Of a DNA stretch of 20,162 bases, positions 19,546 through 20,162 are shown in pieces. Numbering within the stretch: position 1 is the first letter of the stretch; each line of letters begins with the position of its first letter. Made by a program: the position numbers and the translations under genes. Under the pieces are notes generated by a model. It was not told where the DNA came from, ran no database searches, and worked only from the letters and a program-made list of their open reading frames with translations. The stretch comes from Actinomycetales bacterium Ga0077552 (GTDB taxonomy: Bacteria > Actinomycetota > Actinomycetes > Actinomycetales > Microbacteriaceae), in NCBI GenBank assembly GCA_001464255.1, contig LNFD01000351.1, positions 1 through 20,162 of the forward strand. Reading direction: 5' to 3'.

Positions 19546-19575
19546 CGGCCGGTCGCACAGGGTCCGGGGGGAACC

Positions 19576-20162
19576 GTGAGAGCGCACGTCAGCATCGCCA
19601 TCGTGATCGCCGCAGCGCTCGTTGTCGCACCGCTGCCGGCCGTCGCCGCCGAGCTTCCCGCGATCGGCGCGAGCGCCGTCGCCGCGCCCGAGCCGGGCCT
19701 CTCGGGTGACGCCGTCCCCGTCGCGAGCACGCTCTCGGCGGCTGCGACGCTCTCGCCCGCGGGCGTGCCGTTCGCGGCGGAGCGCGCGGCGATCCTCCAG
19801 CAGACGAACGACCTGCGCGCACAGAACGGCCTGCCGCCCCTGCGGCTCAATGCTGCGCTCAACGACATCGCCCAGGACTGGTCGGTGCAGCAGGCCTCGG
19901 TGTCGGCGATGTCGCACCGGGCCGGCTTCCAGTACCTCTACCCTGGCGGTTGGTCGCGCGCGGCGGAGAACGTCGCGGCGGGCTACAGCCCGTCGTCGGT
20001 CGTCGGTGCGTGGGCCGCATCGCCGGGCCACCGGGCGAACCTGCTCTCGGCGAGCACCGACATCGGCATCGGCATCGCCGCGAACTCGAGCGGCCGGCTC
20101 TACTACACGCAGAACTTCGCCCGCTACGCCTCGGCCCCGCCGACGGTGCCGGGCGACGTCTC
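19576..20162 (+). CDS. Secreted CAP (SCP/PR1)-domain protein (partial)
   Basis: The first 195 residues are present and the gene runs off the window. A signal peptide (MRAHVSIAIVIAAALVVAPL) ends in AVAA, with cleavage near residues 24-26, and a low-complexity Ala/Ser/Pro linker (about 26-66) follows. The CAP domain starts at about 68 with AERAAILQQTNDLRAQNGLPPL. Conserved positions are His114 (AMSHRAGF), Glu131 (AAENVAAGY) and His152 (SPGHRANLLS), then DIGIGIA and YYTQNFARY. The domain is essentially complete by residue 184, and a proline-rich segment (ASAPPTVPGDV) suggests a linker to another extracellular domain beyond the window. The GTG start at 19576 is supported by GGGGGG six bases upstream and by the signal peptide. 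Confidence 0.9.
   Translation, partial: MRAHVSIAIVIAAALVVAPLPAVAAELPAIGASAVAAPEPGLSGDAVPVASTLSAAATLSPAGVPFAAERAAILQQTNDLRAQNGLPPLRLNAALNDIAQDWSVQQASVSAMSHRAGFQYLYPGGWSRAAENVAAGYSPSSVVGAWAASPGHRANLLSASTDIGIGIAANSSGRLYYTQNFARYASAPPTVPGDV

Overview
This is a stretch of high-GC actinobacterial chromosome, most likely Microbacteriaceae. The signs are strong C/G bias at third codon positions, frequent GTG/TTG starts, many genes with a -10-like hexamer directly before the start codon in place of a Shine-Dalgarno site, and close to 100% coding density. Both ends cut through a gene. There is no rRNA, tRNA, CRISPR array, insertion sequence, phage gene or integrase.

Layout. Positions 1-1937 hold the tail of an unidentified membrane protein, a convergent short-chain dehydrogenase (minus strand) with a TetR-type dyad in its promoter, a stand-alone LON-domain protein and a 46-residue single-pass membrane protein. 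Positions 2009-6751 are a complete glycine-cleavage locus: a tandem glycine riboswitch followed by gcvT, gcvH and gcvP, which encode the T, H and P proteins. The L protein is not in the window. A CPBP-family membrane protease lies convergent to gcvP, and the two stop codons share one CTAG.

Positions 7579-14908 hold a peptide/oligosaccharide-type ABC importer: a long regulatory intergenic region, a strongly acidic family-5 substrate-binding lipoprotein, a block of hairpins, an unusually long DppB-type permease (507 residues), a DppC-type permease broken by a one-base frameshift near 11591, and a fused two-domain ATPase. A membrane-bound PH-domain gene on the opposite strand separates the second permease from the ATPase. 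typA/bipA follows the ATPase after 6 bases.

The right end (16778-20162) carries a small lipoprotein, a fumarylacetoacetate-hydrolase-family enzyme, an MFS transporter and the start of a secreted CAP-domain protein with a structured 5' leader.

I see no clearly new multi-gene system; most of the window is ordinary metabolism and transport. The points most worth checking are the frameshifted permease, the roughly 180-residue membrane insertion in its partner, the intercistronic hairpin block, the operator-like dyads at 1056-1073 and 7770-7784, the shared leaderless-start signature at six genes, and the structured leader of the CAP gene.
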